Of a stretch of 64,000 nt of DNA, positions 20,607 through 30,598 are shown in pieces; the stretch's first letter is position 1, and every line of letters starts with the position of its first letter. Origin of the DNA: Avena insularis (Eukaryota > Streptophyta > Magnoliopsida > Poales > Poaceae). The stretch is taken from contig CM042694.1 in the NCBI GenBank assembly GCA_023614405.1, forward strand, positions 479,357,392 through 479,421,391, given 5' to 3'. The notes beneath the pieces are model-generated. The model did no database searches. It worked only from the letters and a program-made list of their open reading frames with translations, and was not told the origin of the DNA. The translations under genes were made by a program, and so were the position numbers.

Positions 20607-21630
20607 CAAGATACAAAATCTTAGCTAGAGGTCAAACCAGTCGTCAAAGCTCTTTGCGGTTTCTAGTATATTAATTGACTACTCGATGGGTACATCCAAA
20701 AGATTTTTCATAAAACTTTCAAAGCAACCTACAATTTATTACTTGTACTTCAGATTCGACCTTATTTTGATAGATCAATGTGAAGTCATTCATGTGGGCA
20801 GAGTTAGCTAGGAAGGTGGAAAACTCATAAAGCATCAGAATCACAAGTACAACATGTTGTTGATCTGCTCTATATGTGTGAAAACTCGGCTTGTGGCATT
20901 CAGATCCAATACTCTTCGCACTTTGTTTATGGAAAAGAATGATCTCGTCATCAATTGAGAATGTTCTTTCCTGGTAGTTGGACACTCACAGCAACGACAC
21001 TGCTTTACAAGAAGATGCACTCATCTACCTCTAAAATGACATTTAATTCAAGAGCAATCTATCACGCTTACTTGTAGCTCAAGTTTGGCCTAATTTCATT
21101 AAATTGTCAAGATGCAAAATCTTAGCAAGAAGTTGAACCTATCGTGAAAACCTATGGTGGTTTCTGATATATTAATTGACTGCCCGATGGGTACCTCCAA
21201 AAGCTTTTTCATAAAAATTTCAAAGCAACCTACAATTTACTTGTAGGTCAAATTTGACCTAATTTTGATACATCGACATAAAGTCATTCAAGTGAACGGA
21301 GTTAGCTCGAGGAAGATCAAAAACTGACAAAACATGGGAATCATAAGTAAAACATGCTGACCCACTATATATTTCTGAAACTTGGCTTGTGATATTCAGA
21401 TCCAATATTCTTCGGGCTTTCTCTGCGGAAAAGAACAATCTCATCATCACTCGGAAAATTGAAAATGTTTTTTCCTGATAGTTGGATACTCACACCAACA
21501 ACATTATTTACAACAAGAAGATGTACTCATCTACCTCTGAAATGACATTTAATTCAAGAGCAATATATCACGCTTACTTGTAGCTCAAGTTTGACCTAAT
21601 TTCGTTAAATTGTCAAGATGACATTTTAAT
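20607..21630 (+). repeat. ~500-bp direct duplication
   Basis: CAAGATACAAAATCTTAGC starts at 20607 and its near copy at 21108; a truncated third begins at 21614 (spacing 501 and 506). Each unit includes TATATTAATTGACT, 'GATGGGTAC', 'AAGTCATTCA', 'GTTAGCT' and 'ACTCATCTACCTCT'. It is related to the inverted arms (3200-3480) and to 27330-27560 and 28746-28880. Confidence 0.85.
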
Positions 21631-21745
21631 GTATAGGTTCATAGAGGTTCACTCCGAATCTACACACTAAAAGATGACTAGATACATAACCTTCACAAAC
21701 CTAAAACATCTTATATATATATTGAAATTGAGGGAATACTACTTA
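21631..21745. mobile_element. Degraded Stowaway-type MITE end
   Basis: AAACATCTTATATATATATTGAAATTGAGGGAATACT resembles the terminus of Stowaway (Tc1/mariner) MITEs, which end in ...GGAGGGAGTA. The other end is unclear. Weak call. Confidence 0.35.
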
Positions 21746-21893
21746 CTATACTGCGAGTAAGCTCCACCGTTTAGACAGTGTCTAGACGGAATGATCCATG
21801 GGACCTACTAAACTAAAGATGCTAACTTTTGCATAGGAGTTTTATAGCTTGGTCATACACTGCCAAGTGGGCCCATTATTTGCTTTTTTCTTA

Positions 21894-22153
21894 GGGCATC
21901 CGCAATGTGTAAAAAACACACCTTAAGGCATATGTGGCATCCGCTAAGGTTCACCTTATACATTATGGAGAACATAAAGTTGCCTCAAGCTTGTGGGTTG
22001 CCATAGAGAATAGAAACATCATTTTCCCTCTCTCCTCTCTCTTGCAAGGAGCAATATGATAAGCTATGTGGGTCCTATCTTGTGGGAAATGTTGACCTTA
22101 TACACTATCGTAATTTCCATATAAGCTGGGTAGGTCCTACATTATGGATGCCC
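21894..22153. mobile_element. 260-bp Tourist-like (PIF/Harbinger) MITE
   Basis: Terminal inverted repeats GGGCATCCGCAATG and GGGCATCCATAATG (reverse complement of the right end) differ at two bases. TTA lies directly outside each end (21891-21893 and 22154-22156), the 3-bp target duplication of PIF/Harbinger transposons. No coding capacity; it depends on a transposase in trans. Confidence 0.85.
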
Positions 22154-22600
22154 TTAGACACTCCTGCCTTGTACTCCCTTCCCTATCATGCTAGACTCGT
22201 GGGTCCTAAACTATGATGTGGATATGGTCATGACCTTGATTGGTCGCTCAAGCAAATTTGTCGTTACGCAAATACTAATCAGTGCTGGCATTTTTTTAAA
22301 ACTATTGTTGGCCCATGATATATTCACCGTCGGGTTCACTACAAGAAACATGTTAACTTGTGACCTTCTTCTAGTGACCGCTGGTGAATTAGTCATAGAT
22401 CTATGACCATTTCGAAAAAAATAGTCGTAGGCCATTGGGAGGGTCCAAACCCTGAAAAACTACGACCTTTTTTTCTAGAAAGGTCATAGCTTCCTTACAC
22501 CAATTGGTCATAACATAGACAACACTAGTCTATGACCTTAATTTTAGACGACTACAACAAATTTAAATGGTCATGATCGTGGAGTCATGATGCCTTAAAA

Positions 22601-23356
22601 TAACTAGGCGATCACATCTAGAATTTCATCTACATGTCGTGTCCATGTGTCAACCGACGTGTCTACATATATGTCAAGCACTAGGATGAACCTGGCAAAA
22701 CTAAAGGTATATCTCCAATGAAACCACGTGTTGTGAAGGTAAAGGTGTATCTCCAATGAAACCACATGTTGCGAAGGTAAAAATGTTTTCTAGGAAAAAT
22801 CATGAGAAAGACATGAGACACCTCTAGTTCAAATCTGGCAGTATTCCAGCTGAATCGACGAGGATGTCTGAAAAGGTTGGAGTTGCCAACAATTGGTCAA
22901 CTGAACACAAAATAGGGCCTAATATTTAAATACAATGTGTTGGTTCTCGGTAGATGCTTAAGAAAAAACCAGTTTTCTAATGCTGACAAAATGGAAAATA
23001 ACTTTTATGTGTAATAAAGTGTGAAACCTTCTTCGACAACATTGTGTGCCATACCAAGAAGAGGTACTTGTGTGCAAAATATAGCATAATTTAGACGAAC
23101 TATGCAACGGGAAATGCCATATTCCTGGTAGCTGCTTAAAAAATCAATTTTGTGATGTTTAGAATAGAGACAACCAATCCTAAGACGAAATAAAACTACC
23201 CACGGATTACCACACCTAGGCAGATCTGAGTCGTCTAATTGACCACCATCCAACGTCCAAAATTTCAGTGCCACCGAAACTCCAGACCCGAGAAACCTAA
23301 GTTCGGGAAAACAGATTACGCACGAGCAGAGTGAAATTTCGTTAAGTGACCGCGCA
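22601..23356. other. CACTA interior, left non-coding part
   Basis: Contains a ~50-bp direct repeat (AAAGGTATATCTCCAATGAAACCAC at ~22704 and ~22741, in part). The minus-strand frame 23005-23514 overlaps the GC-rich leader and looks like a shadow. No gene called. Confidence 0.5.
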
Positions 23357-23988
23357 ATGCAAACCCTAGGCCCTAGCCCTAGACATTTCCCTGCTGCCGC
23401 CACCGCGCCCACTTCCTCCTCCCACAGATCCCCAACCCCGCCGCCGCCCCCTCTATTCTTCTCTCTGCCGGGAAGCCTAGCCCCCAACCCCACCGGTCGG
23501 CTCCCCATCAGCACCCCCTCTTTCTCCCCATCGCCCGCCTCCGCAAGCCGCAGGACGCCCCTGGAACCCGCCTCCGCGTGGCCGCGCCCACGCCCGTCAT
23601 CGGTGAGACAGAGGGGGAGTAGCCGAGCATGTCGCCACCAGTTTCGGAGGAGAAGTTCGTGTCATCATCCTGCCTCCCTCGACCCCCGCGTGCCCACCCT
23701 GTTCGAGCTCCTCTCCTCATCCGCGACCTTGTCATCTAGAAGGATCGACCTCCGACGGCGCTTCCACTACCGCCACCACGCCGCAACGAGACGCCCTCCA
23801 TGGCGATGGAGGCAGGGCCATGCCCAGAGGAAACGTCCCGCCATCGTCGCTTCCTTCCCCTGCTCGCCCCTCCCTTCCCACCGCACTCCCAGCCGTACAA
23901 CCAGCACCACGCCGCCCCGTGTGAAGCTGGAGGCCACCGCTAGCGGCGTGATTAGGTCACGGCATCCTTCCAAGAAGAAGGGGAAAAG
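23357..23988 (+). other. Exon-like GC-rich segment within the CACTA element
   Basis: An ATG at 23357 opens 211 codons very rich in Pro, Ser, Arg and Ala, ending in a Lys-rich K-K-K-G-K-R just at a splice-donor-like AAAAG|GTAAAT (23989). The start resembles a first exon with leader (upstream AT-rich, then abrupt GC rise). Composition is that of grass 5' exons, but no protein family is recognised and all three plus frames are fairly open, so the true frame is uncertain. It could be a captured host first exon or the element's own leader. Confidence 0.35.
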
Positions 23989-25238
23989 GTAAATCCCCCT
24001 CCGTGTTACTACTAGGCCACTTTCCGTGGGTTGTCTTTTTGATATTTGGTCGGCTTATTGGAGCACAGTCCAAAAAATCACCATTATTTTGACTCATCTT
24101 GGACTTTGATTATATAGGAGATCTGGTTAATCCTCTTCTTCTATTCGACAAGCACTGATTAGTTTGGCTACTACTTATTGCTAAACTAGATGATACTGTT
24201 TAGTAGTATAAAGATATTGATTGATCAATATATTTATTGACGTAACAATTACTCTGCCTTGCCTACTTAATTAAACCGAGAGCTCTTACAGGACGTAATA
24301 TTGTTATGGCTAGGATGGCACCATATAAGAGAAAGAATGATGAAGATTTTCGTCACAAGGCCACAAGTGGCAAATGTTAAATCCAGCAAGCTAATGCTTT
24401 CTGACTTGCGTACAGTCATTTGAAGCTTTAGCTGGTTAACAATTTAGCATTTAATCAGGACAGAGGGGTTAGGGATAAATGCCAAATCATCCATGGGCAA
24501 TGAAAGGAATGCACTGCCTATTCATGTAGCAAAATCACATTCTCATGGACACATTCTTGGAGTAGAGTATGCCGGAACAACGAAATAGACTACCAAATGA
24601 CCGGTTATCTGCATGAACTTTATGTGTGAAGATCTTGGACTAACATACTAGGTACATGCTAGCATTTTTAGTACTGTAGTGTATGGTGGAGGCTCCAGGG
24701 TTGAGGCTGCTAGAATTTTTCATCTTGTAGATGTTGCATAAATATGTGAATGCATGGACATATCCCTTTATTTAAGAAATGTCTCCTTTACTCTAAAAGA
24801 ACTATCCTGCAGCGGTTTGGCTTCAAACTAATTTCCTGGTGTTAATCTTCAGTAAATTTGTGAAGAGAAATATGTCAAATATTTAGGCAGCCTCAGTTGC
24901 ATCTTTCTTATGCTATGGCATATCATTGAATCTTACAACGATGCTATGCACATTGTTTCAGGAAAGAGGGAACCCGAACTTCTGGGCTCCATTGGTTTTT
25001 CTTTACTGAATATTGATTGGTTCATTCACATCCTATAATTTTCATTAGGACATTTTTGCGTGTTGCATGTGTTATTGGATTGCAGCACATGAGTGTGAGC
25101 ATGATAATCACTGTCTTAAAGTGCAAGGATTGTTGATTATGGGTGTACCATGCTAGAGACATCATTGTGTTGCACATGGAAATCCATGGATACATTGTTT
25201 ATTCTGATTGCTTTCTTCTTTGCGAGGTCCCTCTCTAG
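23989..25238. other. Intron-like AT-rich CACTA interior
   Basis: AT-rich, no open coding frame. It begins at a donor-like GTAAAT and ends at an acceptor-like CCCTCTCTAG (25238), so it could be an intron joining the two exon-like segments. Confidence 0.4.
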
Positions 25239-25433
25239 GGGTGATGTTGGCTCTGCAACCGGCTGTACATCCAGCGGATGGTGGAGGACACGGTCAACCA
25301 CAAGATCACCGACCGTTGATGCGACCGGTGCCTCGCCACTATGTTCTGGACGCTCGACCACCTACGCATCGACCTCGTGCATCTATCCGGCGGCAAGGTC
25401 GGTGACCACCACATCTACATATTCAATGGTATG
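25239..25433 (+). pseudogene. Exon-like fragment, probable captured host coding sequence
   Basis: Bounded by an acceptor-like CTCTCTAG before 25239 and a donor-like ATG|GTATGT at 25434. In the frame with codons at 25251, 25254 and so on, it reads ~60 residues with C- or G-ending codons almost throughout (L-C-N-R-L-Y-I-Q-R-M-V-E-D-T-V-N-H-K), broken by one TGA at 25317-25319. Strong third-position GC in an AT-rich setting is the mark of grass exons. The motif F-W-T-L-D-H-L-R-I-D-L-V-H-L-S follows the stop. No family is recognised. The single stop suggests a decayed fragment. Confidence 0.5.
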
Positions 25434-27100
25434 GTATGTTTCCTTGTTTATCTATCTGGAAGCAGAATCATCAGGTATCTCCATTGTTTGCAAGCGTTGT
25501 GTCCAGCAAGCTGCATTTGATACATGTCCAGGGACTGTTGCAACTGTACAGGATGTAGAGAAGTGCTTTTCTTGTAGAATCACAGCTGCAGTAGATAGAA
25601 CAGTAGTATATTGCTTTGTTAAACTGTAGTATATTCTGTAATTGGTAGTACTCAGTACATAGCTGTTGTTGTCACCCTTGAATTCCTTGCTTTTAATCGT
25701 GTTTCTTCTGTTTGTAATAGTTTGCTTGATTTGACTATCAGATTTTCAGTTCCCTAAATCAGTTTTGTTTCTCCATTTAACTGGTTGTGTAGTTCTACGT
25801 GGATACCTTTGAAGAAAATGGCCCAGTGCCACTTTATATCAGGTGCATCCCACGTTTAAATTTGTTGTTCCCAACCTAATACATAGAACTGCAGAAATCT
25901 AGTAACAAGAGTAAACTACACCACATCCATAGAAAAACATGTTCAAAATATCTGAAAAGTTATACATGTGTATTATGGGACAAAATATATACCTAAAGAT
26001 TTTTGTTTTAAAAAAGTCACTATATGTGACCCGTGCAAAGGGAATATGTATCTTGCTTTTGCAACATGTAGCATTTTCTACCCAAAGTAATATGGTTTAA
26101 CAAAATAATGTATAAGTATATTTGACATATAATACATATGTATGATTTTTTGTGGATGTTTTCAAACAGGACCTTTTATAGGAATCATGGTATAGATTTG
26201 AGTGCATTATTATTATGCCGGACCTGGTGCAGATTTAGATCTTCTGTGAACTATCCCCAGTTTAGTACAAACCCTTCTTGTTTTTGTCCTTACGACTATG
26301 AGCAGGAGCATATGTTCATGTGATTGAGATTCATTCATAGAGTTGCCACCATGTAATCTCGATTGGGTGGGAAGTGTGCCACTGGGAACGACATCTGATC
26401 ACTACAGTGAATACTGGCCAAAGAGCATGTCAGGTTACTGCCCAACCACTGCTGCCAAGTCAGGGTGCTATACAGTAGCTGATTTTGGGTAGGGACAAGT
26501 GCTACATGTTTTAAAAGATTTGTCTTGCCATCTAATTACACTGTCATATAGCTTTGCTAGATAATTTATATTTTGTGAATAGATGCTTAATGTTATGGAT
26601 TGCCTTCTGCTGTGAATTTAAAAACATCATAAGAACACATAGTGATGTATGCGTAAAATAAGAAGTTTGTGCTGAGTTTACTTTTGCGAAAAATAAGAAG
26701 CGGTTGCTGTCAATTCTGACTTTTATCTGTCTTGCAGGAGCTCCATACTGAAAATGTTTTAATACATGCGAAGCCCTACCCAGCAAAAAGTATATAGTAA
26801 TCAAATTTGTATAGCTAGTTATATGATTGTGATTGTTCTCTATTATATGATGTATAAAATAAGACCAGCTAGGACTACCCTTTGCTGAAAAGGCCATGAG
26901 CCAAAAGTAAATAGGCTGTAATGTGGGCTTGGCCCATCTAGCTAACTAGAATTGACCCAAGAAAATATTTAAATAGGCTCAAGTGTTGGGCTTGGCCCAT
27001 GTAAAGCACTAAACCGGACCGGACTGAATCTGATCAACCACTATCTGATTTGGTCATGGATTTGCCACATAGGATAGCCACGTAGGATCTTACATGGACA
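25434..27100. other. CACTA interior, right non-coding part
   Basis: AT-rich with no supported gene; the ORFs are short and lack codon bias. 26880-27050 contains repeated GGCTTGGCCCAT motifs leading into the GGTCATAG subterminal repeats. Confidence 0.5.
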
Positions 27101-27319
27101 GGGCAGGTAGCCTATGACCAATTTGTTTGGTCATAAGTTCCATGACCATCTGTTTTGGTCATAGGTGTCTATGACCAATTAAAAAAAGGTCTTTAGTTGT
27201 CTATAGTGACACTCGGTATGTGACCTACTGCTTTTTGTCAAAGAAAGGTCATTGATGGACTATGGTGACCTTTCTATGACCAATATTTGGTGTCATCAGT
27301 TAGCACATTTCTTGTAGTG

Positions 27320-28879
27320 GTTCCTTCAGAAGAATTTTGAAATTTTCAAGAGTAATAGTCTATCGCGCTCACATGTATTCAAGTTTGACCTAATTTCATT
27401 TTATCGGCATAGAGTCATTTAAGTGCGTGGAGCTTTGGCTTGGGAGTTTGAAAAATCCTTAAACTTGGGAAAATGTAATAAAGAATTGTCCACTTTGTAC
27501 GAAAATTTGTGGGGGGGCATTCTTTGTTCTTTAATTTATTCTACCCGTAAAATACTTGAAAAACTCACTTCATGGTATGTCCTACTATACCATGTACTTC
27601 GTGTCAACTTTCTTGGGTTTAAAGGCAAATGACCAAGGTCATGGACATACTCTATATATCTATAATGATGGTGTGTCCATATTTTGGTATAGATCGGTGC
27701 ATGTTAGCATGGTAAAGAAGTAAAAGTTTTTTTCAGAATGAAATACGGTTAATATGGCTAAATTGGAGTTCATAGAATGTGCCATTTATTTACTAGTACA
27801 TAAAGTGGTTGGATAAATTACATGTTATATTTTCAGCTTAATTTTCTACCTAATTTAACCCACTCAAACGACTTTCCGTCGATTTGTTGAATTAGGTCTA
27901 ATATAATAATCTACAAGTGCGTGAGAGCAAGTTCAATAGTATAATTGAGTCTTAGGTATAACAAAGTGACACGTCGTTTACTACCAGCTTTATACCAGCA
28001 TATATAATACCTAGCGATTAAACTATACAACATCTAGCATTATGATGCAACAACCTCATCAAAAAGCAAGAAGATGGAACATGAATAAAATGAAAAACCT
28101 TTCTATGTCCGCTTGAACATTACTAAAACTTGGGAATTGTAAAAAAACATGGTACACTTTGTCTAAAAATTGTGGTGGTGGCATTCTTTATTTATTTTTT
28201 GGAAATAGAGGTCGTGGATGAGCGAGACGCTTCTGTTATCGCGCTAGGGTTTATTGTCGTTGCAAGGTGGTCTGTGGACCTTTTTGTAATTATTGTTACC
28301 TTTGAGCCTTTTTGTACTGGTGTTGATGATTATTTTGAAATTTGGAACAGAAAAACGGTTGCTGAAAGTAGATCAGTATGCCGTACCATGGCACACATGC
28401 GCAGCGCCACGCTGTGGACAAGGAAGAGACAAGCCAGACTATGCACCCTCGGCTGCAGAGAAGAGATCAATGGAGGATGAATGGTGAGAGTCAACGAAGG
28501 AGAGAAAAAATGCAACTCTTTTGCGTGCATATACTAGTAGTAGGTCGAGACATTTACTACTAGTGGAGTGTACCCTGTACCTCATGTCAGCAGCCCATCA
28601 TAGCTTTGCTCTGACATCACACTGCCTTCAAGTCCTCCTCTGCGCTGCTCTCGTGCTGCCTCTTTTTTTTCCAAAAGTCTTGCGCTACCTCCCTCTTGTT
28701 CTCTTACTTGTGTAGCTCAGGTTTAACCAAATTTTATTAAATTGTCAAGATGCAAAATCTTAGCAAGAAGTTAAACCTGTTGTCCAAACTCTTGGTGGTT
28801 TCCGATATACTCCTAATTGACCCCTGATGGGTACCTCCAAAAGCTTTTTCATAAAACTTTCTAAGAAACCTATGATATT
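27320..28879 (+). repeat. Unclassified repeat family resumes after the CACTA insertion
   Basis: 27330-27560 continues the family unit (TTTGACCTAATTTCATT, 'AGAGTCATTTAAGTG'); 27655-27720 matches the flanks of the Athila-like insertion; 28370-28660 is a third direct copy of repeat R (GCCGTACCATGGCACACATG); 28746-28879 is another partial ~500-bp unit. No gene. Confidence 0.6.
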
Positions 28880-29584
28880 ATTTTTGCATTAACCGGATTA
28901 TTCAAGATGTAATAACTTTACTTGTTGTTTCATTAGTATTGTTTTATCTTCTGTATTAGTGAATCTATGGATTTCAACAGCAGAGAAGGTGAGGAGGATA
29001 TGTTCTACGTTATACGGAATCCTCTTGGTGGAGAAGAAGATGGTGAAGCATATCATGGTGGACTAGAAGACGATGGAGCTGAAGATGGCTCACGGTTTCT
29101 GAATGAGTCCGGTGAAAGAATGGAGATAGAACAAAGAAACGAAGCGCCAATGAGTTTTGATTGCGATGACGGCTCGCAAGAGATCGAATATTAATTATAT
29201 ATGCATCAACGCATACTATGTATGTAGTAGCGTAGAATATGTGTACGAAACCATGTTTGAAATTATAATGAAACACAAATTGAAAAAGGAACGAAATGGA
29301 AAAAACAAAATGAAAAGGAAAACACAAAATGTGCCGTGACAGAGAAACACACGAATTCTCTTCCGCGGCAGGAAGATCTTTAGTCCTGGGTTGTGTTACG
29401 CCCCGGGATTAAAGGTCCTCCAGCCCCGCCGCGTTGTCGCTGCCACGTGGTGGTCTCTATTCCCGATCCGTAGCAAACCTGGACTAGAGATAGGGGTCTC
29501 TACTCCCGATTTGGCAGTCCTAGGTGCTAAACCAGGACTAGTGCTAGTTACGGACCGGGACTAGATCCCCGTTTTCCACTAGTG
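28880..29584 (+). mobile_element. Truncated CACTA element, 3' end
   Basis: The right terminus, read on the minus strand, is CACTAGTGGAAAACGGGGATC at 29584, a different CACTA subgroup from the two CACTACAAGAAA elements. Subterminal repeats are of the CCCGGGATTAAAG / 'GGGACTAG' kind (29380-29570). It begins abruptly near 28880 in repeat DNA, so the 5' part is lost. Confidence 0.72.
28967..29194 (+). pseudogene. Probable 3' end of a CACTA-encoded protein
   Basis: A 75-codon frame from ATG 28967 to the stop at 29194 is strongly acidic (Glu/Asp runs such as G-E-E-D-G-E and D-C-D-D-G). It ends ~390 bp before the CACTA terminus, where the last exon of CACTA ORFs usually lies. Acidic C-terminal tails are common in such proteins. 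No catalytic motif is present. The ATG is probably internal, the upstream exons being deleted. Confidence 0.4.
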
Positions 29585-29660
29585 CCTCTTATGCGTATTT
29601 CTCGCCATCAAAAAATCAGAAATAAGTGTTTGACTACTTTTCAAAATAAAAAACTGTTTT
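29585..29660. repeat. Fragment of the inverted-arm repeat family
   Basis: CCTCTTATGCGTATTTCTCGCC, 'CAGAAATAAGTGTTTGAC' match 8750-8790. It is caught between the CACTA terminus and the Tat LTR. Confidence 0.6.
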
Positions 29661-30131
29661 TGTCGTGGAAATGGCCACGACAGTCGCTACCATTGGCAGA
29701 GATTGAGTGTTTCGTGAGGAAGAGTTGGCGGCCATCTGCGGTGCGAGATGGGGCGGATGCACATGGGTTTACCCAGGTTCGGCCCCCCGGAGGGTAAAGA
29801 CCTACTACTGCTAGATTAGATTATTGGAGAGCGAGCTCGGCGGCTAGGCAGCGAGTCGCTTGAGGGGTGTATGATGGAACGTAAGTCTATAGGATACCCT
29901 ATGGAGGTTTATATACGAGGCACCTCGCTAGGGTTTACAAGTTATCACCGAACAAGATAAGGATCCGAAGGCTTTGACCTAGTCCGACTGGGCTCCTGTT
30001 ACGCTCTTGGGCTTCCAGTCGCTAGTTGTTGGGCCTTTCCTTCCTTCGTAGTCCGATCCGTCTTTGAGGCCTTTTCATGAGCCTTATTTAATCGAATCTG
30101 CTGGGCATACCCCCTTGGCATATCCCCATCA
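29661..30131 (-). repeat. 3' LTR of the Tat element
   Basis: 471 bp, plus-strand ends TGTCGTGGAAATGG and CATATCCCCATCA. It includes the block GGGTTTACCCAGGTTCGG, shared in altered form with the second Tat LTR at 50948-51407. Confidence 0.85.
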
Positions 30132-30146
30132 GTAGTCCCCGAGGCC
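30132..30146 (-). other. Polypurine tract
   Basis: The minus strand reads GGCCTCGGGGACTAC directly before the 3' LTR start (TGATGGGG). The GGGGAC core is repeated at the same position in the second Tat element, at 51408-51420. Confidence 0.75.
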
Positions 30147-30454
30147 ATCGTTGATGCAGGCGCATGCGTCCTTTTGGCGTTTGGAGTAGGCGAGCCCAAT
30201 TTCGGCGTCCAGTCGAGTCGGCGATGGACTCCCTTAGAACCAAGGAGAATTTCCCCATGTTTCCACTCATCGTCTCAATGAATGTTACTTCCACCAAGTC
30301 GTCGTCTTGGCGAATGGAAAGACTGGCGAGTGGCAGGTGAAATAAAGGAGTTGGACCGTCAAATCTGGTCAAACTATCTGTTGGGATTTCCAATGGTAAC
30401 TTCGGCACAATTACCGTGAGTAACGGCTACCCCGATTTTGGCGGGTGGCACTTC

Positions 30455-30464
30455 CCATATAAGG
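30455..30464 (+). promoter_or_regulatory. TATA-like box of the antisense extra gene
   Basis: CCCATATAAGG lies ~140 bp upstream of the ATG at 30599 and is followed by a pyrimidine-rich leader (CTTCTTCGCATTCTTC). Prediction from sequence only. Confidence 0.4.
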
Positions 30465-30598
30465 GGAGTGATGGTTCAGCTCCACAGACCTTCTTCGCAT
30501 TCTTCATTCCTCCTCATTCGTTCTTCCTGCCTCCAATCTTCCTGCCTACGTCCTTCCGACTTGTCCTTCCCGCATCGTGCGATTCCACATCCTACCCG

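Larger units (their letters stand above)
22337..27319 (+). mobile_element. Complete non-autonomous CACTA transposon with exon-like cargo
   Basis: The left end CACTACAAGAAACATGTTAA and the right end (reverse complement CACTACAAGAAATGTGCTAAC) form the inverted termini. GTT flanks both (22334-22336 and 27320-27322), the 3-bp duplication made by CACTA (En/Spm) transposases. Subterminal regions 22337-22600 and 27100-27319 are packed with GGTCATAG / 'CTATGACC' motifs on both strands. No transposase ORF is present in 4,983 bp; two exon-like segments (23357-23988 and 25239-25433) suggest captured or leader sequence. It sits inside the unclassified repeat family, which continues on both sides. Confidence 0.93.

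Noticed and set aside
23005..23514. 169-codon minus-strand ORF in the CACTA element
   Set aside because: Overlaps the GC-rich leader antisense, Gly-rich at one end only, no recognisable domain.
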